NCBI GenBank assembly: GCA_002709225.1
Contig: PAQH01000126.1
Span: 1 to 64,000 of the forward strand
Origin: Planctomycetaceae bacterium
Lineage (GTDB): Bacteria; Planctomycetota; Planctomycetia; Pirellulales; Pirellulaceae
Length of the DNA: 64,000 bases
Reading direction: 5' to 3'
Shown here: positions 28,374 to 38,002 of the stretch, in pieces
Position numbering within the stretch: the stretch's first letter is position 1
Layout of the letters: every line of letters begins with the position of its first letter
The notes under the pieces: model-generated
Database searches by the model: none
Seen by the model: the letters and a program-made list of their open reading frames with translations, nothing else
Told to the model about the DNA's origin: nothing
Position numbers and translations under genes: made by a program

Positions 28374-29108
28374 GTGATGAGGCAGCCACTTTCTTTTCAG
28401 TCGGCCAAGCGGACGGTTGCCAGCGGCGTCTGGCAGGCTGGCGCGGCGGGAATACGGACTGGCAGCAAAGCTGTTGCTTTAGGCCAGACGCACAGCTGTT
28501 ATTGTGGTCCGTTGCACTACGAGTCCGATTACGCGTATCCCGTTTTCGTGTGGCTGCATGGGCCGGGCGCAAACGAACACCAATTGCAGCGCGTCATGCC
28601 ATTGCTGAGCACACGCAATTATGTGGGTGTCGGGATACGTGGCGATGTTTGTTTGCAGCGTGGAGCAGGTTACGATTGGTCTTTAGCCGCGCGCCGGTTG
28701 CCTCGGGTGGTCGACTGTATCATGACGGCGGTGAATGCGGTTGGGCAACGCTACCATGTCAACTCCCAGCGGGTATTTTTGGCCGGTTTGGGAACAGGCG
28801 GCGCTGCTGCACTACAGGTTGGCTTACGTCATCCCGAAGAATTTGCGGGTGTGATTTCCTTAGGTGACGCCGGTCTCGCGGAACGCATGCCGCCTTTGCA
28901 GTCGGATGGCTTGCGCGGTTTTCCGGTCCTGGTTGCCAGGCAACGGGGATCCCAACAAGCGGTGCGTTCCGAGGACTTGCTGTCGCAGGCCGCTGGAATC
29001 GATTGCACGGTGTGCGAAACGCCACGGCCGGTGAGTATCACGGAATCGCTTTTCGGTGGTGTAAACGCTTGGATTATGGCCCGCGCGGCGCGTCATCTGA
29101 TCCGGTGA
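28374..29108 (+). CDS. Alpha/beta-hydrolase-fold protein with substituted nucleophile elbow
   Basis: PVFVWLHGPGANEHQLQRVMPLLSTRNYVGVGIRGD; RVFLAGLGTGGAAALQVGLRHPEEFAGVISLG. Confidence 0.6.
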   Translation: MMRQPLSFQSAKRTVASGVWQAGAAGIRTGSKAVALGQTHSCYCGPLHYESDYAYPVFVWLHGPGANEHQLQRVMPLLSTRNYVGVGIRGDVCLQRGAGYDWSLAARRLPRVVDCIMTAVNAVGQRYHVNSQRVFLAGLGTGGAAALQVGLRHPEEFAGVISLGDAGLAERMPPLQSDGLRGFPVLVARQRGSQQAVRSEDLLSQAAGIDCTVCETPRPVSITESLFGGVNAWIMARAARHLIR

Positions 29109-29452
29109 GTTCCGATCTGAGCGTGGTAGCTGATACCGTTTCAGTCGGGGCCTGTTCACGCTAGCGGGGTAGTTGTCCCAGCGTAAATGTAGAGCCTGCG
29201 GAACGCGCGGTAAGGGGTTGGAGAAACGCCGGGCTCGCGAGCTTGGGTGATTGGTTTGCGGCGGATGATTGTGAAGATCCACATTGACAGTCAGACGGAA
29301 GTGACGCTACAAACCTCCAGTTTTTGGGGGGCGGGAATGTCTTCGGAGGGGAGGCTCGGGTCCGTCTTGGTGGCGGAGCGGACATGAGTGTCAAAGTAAA
29401 CCGTCAAACCTGATTTACAGGACTTCCTGCCGCGGCAGAAGAGGTTTCTATT

Positions 29453-29974
29453 GTGTATGTCTTTCCTGGTGTAGGTGCCCAACGCGAAGAGGTTTGCTGG
29501 CGTTTTCCCGTTCGGGAACTCGTCGAAGAGGTCTGCCAGAATCTCGCCACGCGGTTGTCGATGCAGCGCGCCGTGTTGCATGTTGAGGTGCCTCCGGAAA
29601 TTGCGCTTGTGGCGGACCGAGAGTTGCTCTTTCAAGCTATCGAAACGCTCGTTGAGGGTTGGTTAAACGTCACCGAGGATGGTGGGCATTTGACGATTGG
29701 CGCGTTTCCTGGACCGTTTGGTTTGGAGATCGAATTGGCTGTCGATGGCCCTGGTCTCGACAGTGGCAATCTCCAGGAACTATTTATGCCCGCTGTAAAC
29801 TCGCTGGTTATGCCCGCTGTAAACCCGCTGGATCAAACCGTCACGCCAACCTTCAACACCGTTCGAGAAGTCCTCGAATTGCATCACGGCTACCTTGAAG
29901 TTGGCGAGGATTCAAGGGGGCGCGGAGCGGTTACGTTGATTATTCCGGACCGTGATCTGGAGTCCGCCGACTGA
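29453..29974 (+). CDS. HATPase_c-like domain protein lacking a DHp domain
   Basis: LVADRELLFQAIETLVEGWLNVTEDGGHLTIGA...ELAVDGPGLDSGNLQELF resembles histidine kinase N and G1 boxes. Confidence 0.5.
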   Translation: MYVFPGVGAQREEVCWRFPVRELVEEVCQNLATRLSMQRAVLHVEVPPEIALVADRELLFQAIETLVEGWLNVTEDGGHLTIGAFPGPFGLEIELAVDGPGLDSGNLQELFMPAVNSLVMPAVNPLDQTVTPTFNTVREVLELHHGYLEVGEDSRGRGAVTLIIPDRDLESAD

Positions 29975-30275
29975 AGCCAGCCGTTGGGCGAGCGGTGCTG
30001 GAAAGCCTGTCGAGGACGCTGGGAACGTTTCTTGATTGGATTCGCTCAGGCGCACGCATCCATGGCGGTCCCGCCGGCCGTTCCGAGTGCTTGCCAGTGT
30101 TCTTGCGGATTTGAGATGTTTTCCTGTTGCTGTGTGACTGGTATTCGAGGAATATCCGCGTTCCATCGACGGTGGCCAGTGAGGTGCGACGGTGGCGAGT
30201 GAGGTGATCGGATCGTGGAGTATCGCTCCCGATCGGGTAGGAGCGACTTTCGGATTGAATCGTTGAGAAGACGCG

Positions 30276-31847
30276 ATGGAATTGTTGCAACAGACCAGCA
30301 CCAAGCTAGTCAACGGACTGCGCGAAATGACCGCCACGGCACGTACAGCGTTGGCGATTGTCGCGTTGCTGTTCGTGGCGGGAGCGGTCCTGTTGATCCG
30401 TGGTCGCGATGCCAGGACGGATCACTATTTATTGGGTGGCCGGGCTTTCCAACCTGCTGAATTGGCACGTATAGAGACTGCTTTTTCAACGGCCGGATTA
30501 AATGACTACGTTATTCGTGAGAAACGGATTTGCATTCCGCTCAAACATCGCAACGAATACCTAGCGGCTCTGGATCGGGGTCACGCTTTACCAGCCGAGA
30601 TTGGCGATGTGTTTGATGAAGTTGCCCGGAATGACAGTTGGTTTGAATCGAGTGAACAGCGGCAATTGAAGGTCCTGGCGGGCCTGGAAAGGCAGGCCTC
30701 CCAGCTGTTTTCCGAGATGGAAGGTATCGAACGCGCTGTGGTGAAGTTCGGTGAGATGAATCAAGGCGCGTTTGCGAGACGTTCAAAGCGCAGCGCTACT
30801 GTCGCGTTGCGGTTGGCAGCTGGTGCCGAACTTGAGCTGCCTCAAGTCAGAGCGATCCAGAATTCCCTTACTGGTTTTGGCGTCGCTGCAGAGAATGTTG
30901 CCGTATTTGATCTGGAGGGCGGGGTGACCTACCTGGGGCAGGAGCATGCGCAACCTTTCGAGACAGGGAGCCGAATCTATACGGCGGCACAATCGCTGCA
31001 CGAAAAACGACTTACTGCCCGGATCCGAACGATGCTCTCACAGTATCCCGGTGTTCAAGTGGGCGTGCATGTGCAACTGCGCAGTGATGGTGCATCTCAA
31101 ACCGCCATCGTTGCAACGGATCGAGGGGTTTCGCAACGCGACACGCCAGGTGAACTGGATGGTGAACCGACTGGCAGTGTTCTGACCCACGCACGTCTGC
31201 GGCAGGTTTCCCGGGCGGCCTCAGCGATGGCGGAGGGTGCTAAGCAGTCGCAAACAACTGGGATGCGGTGGGTGCCGGATCGTGTAACCGCATCGATTAG
31301 TTTGCCCCGGAGTTATTTTCATTGGCGCTGGCGGCACGAGCAAATCAATGGGCGGTCACCGGAGGCGGCAAACCGCAGTCCCACCGTGGGGGAATTGCGG
31401 CGCGTACTGGAGGCCACGAGCGCCGAAATCAGTCCCCGCGTTGCGAATCTTCTACCACCCTGTGAAAACCCGGCGGATCGAATTGCCCAGGTGGACGTAG
31501 GGATGCATCCAGACCCTGAGACCGCTGCGGCGCCGGCGCCAGCAGGAGCGGTCTGGCATTCCGTAAGCTGGGTGCCATTAGCAGGTTGGGTAGGAGTCGG
31601 GGCGCTCGGGTGCTTGCTCTGGGGAGCGGCTCGGCAGTGGGGTGCAAGTCGCGACGCAGCGTTTGCCACAACGGTTGATCCAACTGCGGATGAGAAGTCG
31701 CCAGTGATCCAGCCTGAGAGCTACAGCAATCAGGCCGCGGAAGTTGGCGGGACAGGACAGGTTTTCAGAGAGCTGGAGGCACGGATCGATTCGGATCGGG
31801 ACGCCGCGGTCCGGGTGTTGCGTAACTGGGTCGAGTCGGCGGCCTGA
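30276..31847 (+). CDS. fliF: Flagellar M-ring protein FliF-like
   Basis: TM after short N-terminus; LERQASQLFSEMEGIERAVVKF; C-terminal FliG-binding-like DRDAAVRVLRNWVESAA; followed by FliG/H/I/J. Confidence 0.85.
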   Translation: MELLQQTSTKLVNGLREMTATARTALAIVALLFVAGAVLLIRGRDARTDHYLLGGRAFQPAELARIETAFSTAGLNDYVIREKRICIPLKHRNEYLAALDRGHALPAEIGDVFDEVARNDSWFESSEQRQLKVLAGLERQASQLFSEMEGIERAVVKFGEMNQGAFARRSKRSATVALRLAAGAELELPQVRAIQNSLTGFGVAAENVAVFDLEGGVTYLGQEHAQPFETGSRIYTAAQSLHEKRLTARIRTMLSQYPGVQVGVHVQLRSDGASQTAIVATDRGVSQRDTPGELDGEPTGSVLTHARLRQVSRAASAMAEGAKQSQTTGMRWVPDRVTASISLPRSYFHWRWRHEQINGRSPEAANRSPTVGELRRVLEATSAEISPRVANLLPPCENPADRIAQVDVGMHPDPETAAAPAPAGAVWHSVSWVPLAGWVGVGALGCLLWGAARQWGASRDAAFATTVDPTADEKSPVIQPESYSNQAAEVGGTGQVFRELEARIDSDRDAAVRVLRNWVESAA

Positions 31848-31881
31848 TCATGCGGAATCCTAGTAGAGGGAGCACTCAAGG

Positions 31882-33045
31882 ATGAGCAGCTCGCACACGT
31901 CGTTGCGTCGTGCGGCGATTTTGCTGACTAGTTTGCCTGCCGGCGAATTAGACGCATTCTTGGCTGAGTTAGACGAAGCCTCGCAAGCAAGATTGCGAAC
32001 CGCGGTTGAGCGATTAGAGAACGTGCCGAGTGATGAGCAGTGCCGGGTCATCGAAGAATTTCTGACGGCGTTGGAGTCGGAAGTCCAAGCTGCGGGGACA
32101 TCTTCGGAGGCCGTCGGGACTGTGCGGGTCGGACCGTCCGAAACGAGTGGTGACGCGGCTAGTGGTTTACACGTTGGTGCGGCTCGATTCGGTTTCCTGA
32201 GTGAGACGCCAGTGGAATCCCTGGCTCGTCTGCTTGTCAAGGAACAACCACAGACGGTGGCTGTGGTCGCGGCGCATCTGCCTGTGGAACGAGTGGTCGA
32301 CTTGCTGAAACGATTGCCGGCAGCTTTCCGCGCCAGCGTGTTGCAGCGGCTGGCTACCTTTGACGATGTCGATGTCGAGTCGGTGCAGGCAATTGAGCAG
32401 GAGATGGAGCTGCTCCTCGTTGAGGCTCAGGCGACTTTTCCGGAGCCACCTGTGGGCTTGACCACAGTTCGGCGCATTCTGGCGGCAGCGGGAACACAGG
32501 AGTCACTGCAGTGGGTCAACGAGCTGGCCGGGGAGGATGGCGCACTTGCCGAACACCTGGAAGATGAGATGCCAGCGGAGCGGAGGCAAGAACCGGAGAA
32601 TGGCAGTGGCTTGAGTAGTTTGACACCGTCCAACGCGGGCAGCGCAGGGGGCCAGAAAACGGCGGACAGGTTGGCGGTCCAGACCCGCAAAGTCCTTGTC
32701 GAAGACAAGGTGGTGGTTCCCCAGCCGGTACCTTCCAGATTGCTCGCATTTGCGGATTTGGAGTACCTCGATGACGAGGCCTTGGCGCGTGTGCTGCAGG
32801 ACTGTGATCCGCATACGATCATGCTGGCTTTGGCATGTGCGCGTCAGTCGTTCGTCACGCGCCTGGTAAAGCAGCTTCCCGGACGCGAATCACGTGAACT
32901 TCAAAAGCGTCTACGCAGCGTTGGTCCCTTGTTGCTCTCCGACGTAGAGACGGCGCAGCAGCGGCTTGCGGAGGCTGCGAATGAGCTGGCCGCGCGGGGG
33001 GAGATAGTAGTGCAGATGAAAAGGCATCTGCTGACGATGGCGTGA
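31882..33045 (+). CDS. fliG: Flagellar motor switch protein FliG-like
   Basis: RRAAILLTSLPAG; LLVKEQPQTVAVVAAHLPVERVVDLLKRLPAAFRASVLQRLA; YLDDEALARVLQDCDPHTIMLAL. Confidence 0.85.
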   Translation: MSSSHTSLRRAAILLTSLPAGELDAFLAELDEASQARLRTAVERLENVPSDEQCRVIEEFLTALESEVQAAGTSSEAVGTVRVGPSETSGDAASGLHVGAARFGFLSETPVESLARLLVKEQPQTVAVVAAHLPVERVVDLLKRLPAAFRASVLQRLATFDDVDVESVQAIEQEMELLLVEAQATFPEPPVGLTTVRRILAAAGTQESLQWVNELAGEDGALAEHLEDEMPAERRQEPENGSGLSSLTPSNAGSAGGQKTADRLAVQTRKVLVEDKVVVPQPVPSRLLAFADLEYLDDEALARVLQDCDPHTIMLALACARQSFVTRLVKQLPGRESRELQKRLRSVGPLLLSDVETAQQRLAEAANELAARGEIVVQMKRHLLTMA

Positions 33046-33089
33046 TGGGCTGTGAGTCTTGCCCATCTTGTGGTTCCTAGGAGCGGTTC

Positions 33090-33734
33090 GTGAAGTACAC
33101 AATGATTGAAGTCATCAAATCACCGGATCTCGCGCCGCTCGGCGAACGGCTTGCACCATTCGAGTTTGCAGCCCAGTCGTGGCATGCCGGAGAGGCACGC
33201 CGCGTGGCCCGACGTCGTGCGGCACGGATATTGTGGTCGGCCCGGGCTCGGGCGTCGCATATTCGAGATAATGCCGTGCGCGCCTCACAACGTTTGCAGG
33301 AAGATCAATTGGAGCAGCAGACGGAGACTGCCATTAGCAGTTTGGTAAAGGCAGCGGCTGAGATGGGTGAGCAACGCGAAGTCTGGAAAGGTGATTGGGA
33401 GGCGCAGTTGCTCCCCTTGGCAATTGCCATTGCCGAACGGCTTGTCCGCCGCGAGTTGCAATGTTCTACCGATATTCCGTTGGCTTGGATTCGTGAGGCG
33501 TTGGATTTAGTTAGTGGTAACGGACCGTTGCGGTTGCGTGTGAATCCCGACGATTTGCGTGCGCGGCGGGGAAGCATTGAAGAACTGTTGATTCAACAGG
33601 GCCTCACTGAAATTGTGGAGTTGGTGGTTGACGATGAGGTATCCGCTGGAGGGTGTCTGGTGGAGACCGCGACCGGGAGTATTGACCAATGTTTGGAGAC
33701 GCAGATGAAACGTCTCGAAGAGGAGTTGGTGTGA
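33090..33734 (+). CDS. fliH: Flagellar assembly protein FliH-like
   Basis: LALAIAIAERLVRREL-type FliH/YscL segment (LLPLAIAIAERLVRREL); operon position between FliG and FliI. Confidence 0.75.
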   Translation: MKYTMIEVIKSPDLAPLGERLAPFEFAAQSWHAGEARRVARRRAARILWSARARASHIRDNAVRASQRLQEDQLEQQTETAISSLVKAAAEMGEQREVWKGDWEAQLLPLAIAIAERLVRRELQCSTDIPLAWIREALDLVSGNGPLRLRVNPDDLRARRGSIEELLIQQGLTEIVELVVDDEVSAGGCLVETATGSIDQCLETQMKRLEEELV

Positions 33735-33833
33735 GTGCCGCCTGTTGGTCGCGGCGACGCGAAAAGAGGGGATTGGTGAACCGGCGGCTCCGGTGGAAGT
33801 GACAAGCGAAATGCTTGGGGTAGGGTGTGGAGT

Positions 33834-35198
33834 ATGCGGGATTTGGTGCAACAGGTTGAGCAGACGATTCCCAGTGCGATACGTGGCAGCGTGATCAGTA
33901 CCGCAGGGATGACTGCTGAGGTTGCCGGATTTCCGGTTCCAGTGGGTGCGCAGGTCAGTATCGAACGTCTTTCTGGCGATCCTCTGGCTGGCGAAGTAAT
34001 CGGTTTTCGTTCACAAGTTACTCGTATTGCGCCCTTCGGCAAAATGGATGGAATCCGTTACGGCGCTGCGGTACGTCTGACACAGACACATCGTAGGCTC
34101 AAGGTTGGGCCGCGATTATTGGGGCGCGTGCTGGATGCGTTAGGGGAATGCCGAGACGGGCAGCCGGCACCACGTCTGACATCTCGTGTACAACCCGATC
34201 AAATCGCGCCGGACACCGTAGATCGGCAGCCCACCAGGCGGCCTTTGTCGACGGGCATTCGCGCCATTGATGCGTTTCTGACCTGTGGATTGGGGCAACG
34301 GCTGGGAGTGTTTGCTGGCGCTGGTGTCGGCAAAAGCCTGTTGCTTGGCATGCTGGTAAGGCAGGCCCAAGCGGATGTCGTTGTCGTAGCATTGATTGGG
34401 GAACGTGGACGGGAGGTCACCGATTTTCTTGAGCGAGAGCTTGATCCGGAAGTCAGGGCGCGCAGTGTGGTTGTGGTTGCAACTAGTGATGAGCCGGCAA
34501 TTCGGCGCGTCCAGGCCGCACAGACGGCAACCGCCATCGCCGAACATTTTCGGGACACGGGAAAGCACGTTTTGTTGGTGATGGATTCGCTAAGTCGATT
34601 CGCCTCGGCGCAGCGTGAAATTGGTTTGGCGAATGGTGAACCGCCGACCACACGCGGTTATCCACCGTCGGTGTTTGCCCAGTTGCCGAGACTCGTCGAA
34701 CGCGCTGGCTGTACCCGCCGCGGTACGATTACCGGGTGTTACGCTGTGTTGGTCGAAGGTGACAATCTCAACGAGCCAGTGAGTGATTGCGTGCGCTCGT
34801 TGCTTGATGGGCACATTGTGCTTTCCCGTGAATTAGCAGCCCGCGGCCATTATCCAGCGATTGATGTGTTGGCTAGTGTCAGCCGGTTGATGCCTCGTGT
34901 CGCCACTCCCGCGCAGCGTGAATCGGCCTCTGTTTTGCGGGGAATGCTGGCGGTCTTAGCGGAATATGAGGATTTGATCGCGATCGGCGCTTATCGACCG
35001 GGAGCCAATCAGAGGCTTGACTCGGCGATTCGCTATCGAGATGAACTCAACCAATTCTTGCGCCAGGGTCTCAGGGTGTGTGCGACGCCTCGGGAAACCC
35101 AAGAGTGGGTCACGCGGCTTACGGAGAAATATTGTGCTGGTTGTCTGCATCCGGACGTGCCAGCAGAGGCGGACGCCATTACGGAATCAGAGATGTGA
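33834..35198 (+). CDS. fliI: Flagellum-specific ATP synthase FliI-like
   Basis: GLGQRLGVFAGAGVGKSLLLGMLVRQA; ALIGERGREVTDFLE; VLLVMDSLSRFASAQREIGLANGEPPTTRGYPPSVFAQLPRLVERAG. Confidence 0.93.
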   Translation: MRDLVQQVEQTIPSAIRGSVISTAGMTAEVAGFPVPVGAQVSIERLSGDPLAGEVIGFRSQVTRIAPFGKMDGIRYGAAVRLTQTHRRLKVGPRLLGRVLDALGECRDGQPAPRLTSRVQPDQIAPDTVDRQPTRRPLSTGIRAIDAFLTCGLGQRLGVFAGAGVGKSLLLGMLVRQAQADVVVVALIGERGREVTDFLERELDPEVRARSVVVVATSDEPAIRRVQAAQTATAIAEHFRDTGKHVLLVMDSLSRFASAQREIGLANGEPPTTRGYPPSVFAQLPRLVERAGCTRRGTITGCYAVLVEGDNLNEPVSDCVRSLLDGHIVLSRELAARGHYPAIDVLASVSRLMPRVATPAQRESASVLRGMLAVLAEYEDLIAIGAYRPGANQRLDSAIRYRDELNQFLRQGLRVCATPRETQEWVTRLTEKYCAGCLHPDVPAEADAITESEM

Positions 35199-35656
35199 TC
35201 GATTTTGTGTTTCGATGGGCCACTCCATTACGCATTCGCCTGCAGGAACGGGAGCAGCTGCATCTCCAATTGGTTGAGGCTATGGACATCTGGCAGCAAA
35301 CAGTGAATCGTTTAGCACGCTGCCGTGAAGCGAGATCTGCGGTGACAGACCGCTTGCGTAGCTTGCGCCGGGCGGGCCGTGTTGATCTTCACGCGTTACG
35401 CCGTCAGTACTTGCGACGCGCGTCGCTCGACCAGCAGATTCTCATGTTGGAGCGAGAAGCGGGTTGTCGCTATCAGCGACTGGAGGTCTGCCGGGGGGCA
35501 TTTCGGGAGGCGGAGCGCGCCGTACGGGCGCTCCAGAAGTTGCGTTCCCGCGAGACGGAGCGGCGTCAAGGACAGCAGCAAGAATCGGAGATGGAGCAGC
35601 TCGACCAGTCAGGCGCGACCAGTTGGTTGGCAAGACGGATGACAGAAGACGCTTAG
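35195..35656 (+). CDS. fliJ: FliJ-like coiled-coil flagellar protein
   Basis: GTG start overlapping fliI stop (GTGA); FVFRWATPLRIRLQEREQLHLQLVEAMDIWQQ...; operon position. Confidence 0.6.
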   Translation: MIDFVFRWATPLRIRLQEREQLHLQLVEAMDIWQQTVNRLARCREARSAVTDRLRSLRRAGRVDLHALRRQYLRRASLDQQILMLEREAGCRYQRLEVCRGAFREAERAVRALQKLRSRETERRQGQQQESEMEQLDQSGATSWLARRMTEDA

Positions 35657-35724
35657 CCCTGCCGTGTGCGGTGAGATCCCGGGCGCAAAGCCAACGCCGG
35701 GGGGCTGTTTCCGCGCCGCATACC

Positions 35725-37380
35725 TCACCTGGACAGTTTGCGGTCACCGCGGTCCGGCGCTGTGGCAGTCCGTTTGACGAACAGGTCGCTCGTTCCCAAC
35801 GCATGTGCTTTCTCGCCCGCGACGTACACGCGCAACTGGCACGCGCCCCGCGCAGCGGTGGGGATTTGGAGTTCCACGTGGGACGCGCCGGCGGCCATGG
35901 TGAAATCCTGCCGCGACCAGGTCGGTTGATTGGCGTCCTGGTAGGCCCGGTCGTAACGGCTCAACGCCGCGGGGGTCGCGACATAGACCGAACGCGTCGG
36001 AGCTGGATGTCGTAGTTGTCCACGTCGACAAATCAACTCGACACTACACCTGCCGGCAATTTCGGAATGGAGTTGCAGTGCGATGACATCTCCTGACGTC
36101 GCGATCTTTGGGGCGTCGATCTGGATGCGCTGAGGCTGATGTATGCGCAGGAGGGGATCACCCAGGAGGTTAATCAGTTGAAGGTGTTCTCGGCGTTCCG
36201 CAGCCAGTAAGTCGGGTGAACTCGCAAAGGCTCCGGCCAGCGCGTCCAGCAATTGTCGTGTCGTGGCTTGAGATCCGTTGATCGTTTTAGCCGGTGGCGT
36301 TCCCAGGGTGCGTTTTGCATACATAATCACTTGGCCCAGCGAGGCCCGGCGTTGCTGAAACAGCTGATCCATCAGGCCGGTTGCCAATACGGCCATCCCG
36401 TATGGCATGGTGACGCGTGTTCCTCCCAGGACCGCGACGGGACCGTTTGGCGCTCTTAACATCATTTCACCCAGACATTCCTGTGGCCCATCGAATGCGG
36501 TCGTATAACAAGCCAGAAAGATCGCGATTGGGGGCGTGCTTACGGGCGCCAGTCTGGTGATATCTTGTTTGCCGAAAATGTGGTAGGAACGCCCGGGAAC
36601 CTGGACACGATCGAGAAAGGTCCGCTGGCCGTGTCCGATGTAGATCCAGAACAGGCAGCCTTCGTTGAAACGTTCCACGACGGCATCGTCAAATCGTGAT
36701 GGGTTAGGGCAATAGGGGCTTTGCCAGCTGCCGTATGTCATGTGAGTGGCATAGCTATCGGGTACACCATCGGTCAGAAACTTTCGTGTTGTGAGTTCTA
36801 GAACGGAATCGACCAGTGCTCCAAATCCGCCCACGCCGGCAACTAAATTTATGCGTCTACGCCACTCGCCATGATCGTTGCTTGTTTCATATGCCAGTAT
36901 TTTTGTCAGCATGTTACGGAGTTGTGCCAGGTTCGCGGCCGGTAAACGGCCGATCGCCAAATCCGGAAGATCGTCGTCGTCCAAATCCGCGTACCAGTTG
37001 TCGGTGGCAATTTCTGGCTCCGAGCCCCAACGCACATTGACATGAGCCTTGGCGAGGTGGGTGGGTATGTGGAGGGCGTCGGTTTCTCTGGACACATCCC
37101 CGACGAGCAGGACGTATTGCAACCGACCGCTTTTTGCCACTTGGCGGATGCTGGCGCGAATTTGGGAAGCCGTGCCACTGGGGCGCACAGTGATTACGTG
37201 CCCCTGGGCCTGCCGATGTGTGAGCCAGGGGCGCATTGCGGGGCGAAAATCCGCGGGACAGATCACCACGGTGTCAGCAGGTGGTGCCGCCACCGTCGCG
37301 CCAGAGAGAGCACAGCCCAACAGAAAAGCCAGCATGCCGCGGTCTCCCCATACCATGTTCAGGAGTGGTTGCCTGGTCAC
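35725..37380 (-). CDS. Peptidase C25 (gingipain-like) family secreted protein
   Basis: VVICPADFRPAMRPWLTHRQAQGH; YVLLVGD; DLDDDDLPDLAIGRLPA; YIGHG and LACYT catalytic-type motifs. Confidence 0.8.
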   Translation of the reverse strand: MTRQPLLNMVWGDRGMLAFLLGCALSGATVAAPPADTVVICPADFRPAMRPWLTHRQAQGHVITVRPSGTASQIRASIRQVAKSGRLQYVLLVGDVSRETDALHIPTHLAKAHVNVRWGSEPEIATDNWYADLDDDDLPDLAIGRLPAANLAQLRNMLTKILAYETSNDHGEWRRRINLVAGVGGFGALVDSVLELTTRKFLTDGVPDSYATHMTYGSWQSPYCPNPSRFDDAVVERFNEGCLFWIYIGHGQRTFLDRVQVPGRSYHIFGKQDITRLAPVSTPPIAIFLACYTTAFDGPQECLGEMMLRAPNGPVAVLGGTRVTMPYGMAVLATGLMDQLFQQRRASLGQVIMYAKRTLGTPPAKTINGSQATTRQLLDALAGAFASSPDLLAAERREHLQLINLLGDPLLRIHQPQRIQIDAPKIATSGDVIALQLHSEIAGRCSVELICRRGQLRHPAPTRSVYVATPAALSRYDRAYQDANQPTWSRQDFTMAAGASHVELQIPTAARGACQLRVYVAGEKAHALGTSDLFVKRTATAPDRGDRKLSR

Positions 37381-37629
37381 GGTGGTCTATTGGCGCGCCA
37401 GAACTAGCTGGCAGGACGACACAACTCGATCGGTCAACCGATGCGGGGGATTTTAGCTTGAGGGTTGCGCGAGTCACAAGATGAAATGCGAGTGCGGTGT
37501 TTGCCGGTCGCTACGTCAGGTTTACCAGTCGCTACGAAATTCGTTGCGGTACGTTGCCGGGTCCACCTGGCAGCGGCCAACGCACACATACACCCAGTGG
37601 ACTCGCACGACACCTGTTCGGGTAGCAAG

Positions 37630-37700
37630 AGCGGGTGAAGGGAATCGAACCCTCGTATCAAGCTTGGGAAGCTTGTGTTCTACCATTGAACTACACCCGC
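37630..37700 (-). tRNA. tRNA-Gly(CCC)
   Basis: Reverse complement GCGGGTGTAGTTCAATGGTAGAACACAAGCTTCCCAAGCTTGATACGAGGGTTCGATTCCCTTCACCCGCT; anticodon loop TTCCCAA. Confidence 0.93.
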
Positions 37701-38002
37701 GGCGCTAGCGGTTCGACACCCGCTTCGGCCCTGAGCTGCATTACCGATAGAGACGCGGCGCGTCTGGCCATGGTGCCACCTTCTCGAGAGCCATGCACGA
37801 CTGCTGGCCAGTTTAGCACATCCGCACACGTTGACTACCACGGCTATATTGACCGCTGTACAGGCCGTTTTTCAACGGCTCAATGCCACCAACTCAAACC
37901 AGTCAAGAAAGGGTAACCATGTAGGCGAAATCACGTAGGCGAAATGTGGTACAACACGGCCTTGCAAGAATCGTATCAGTGTTGCACGAGGAATCGACCG
38001 AC

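Noticed and set aside
37920-37950. Short direct repeat gtaggcgaaat x2 before the alcohol dehydrogenase gene
   Set aside because: Only ~11 bp; insufficient to call a regulatory or mobile feature.
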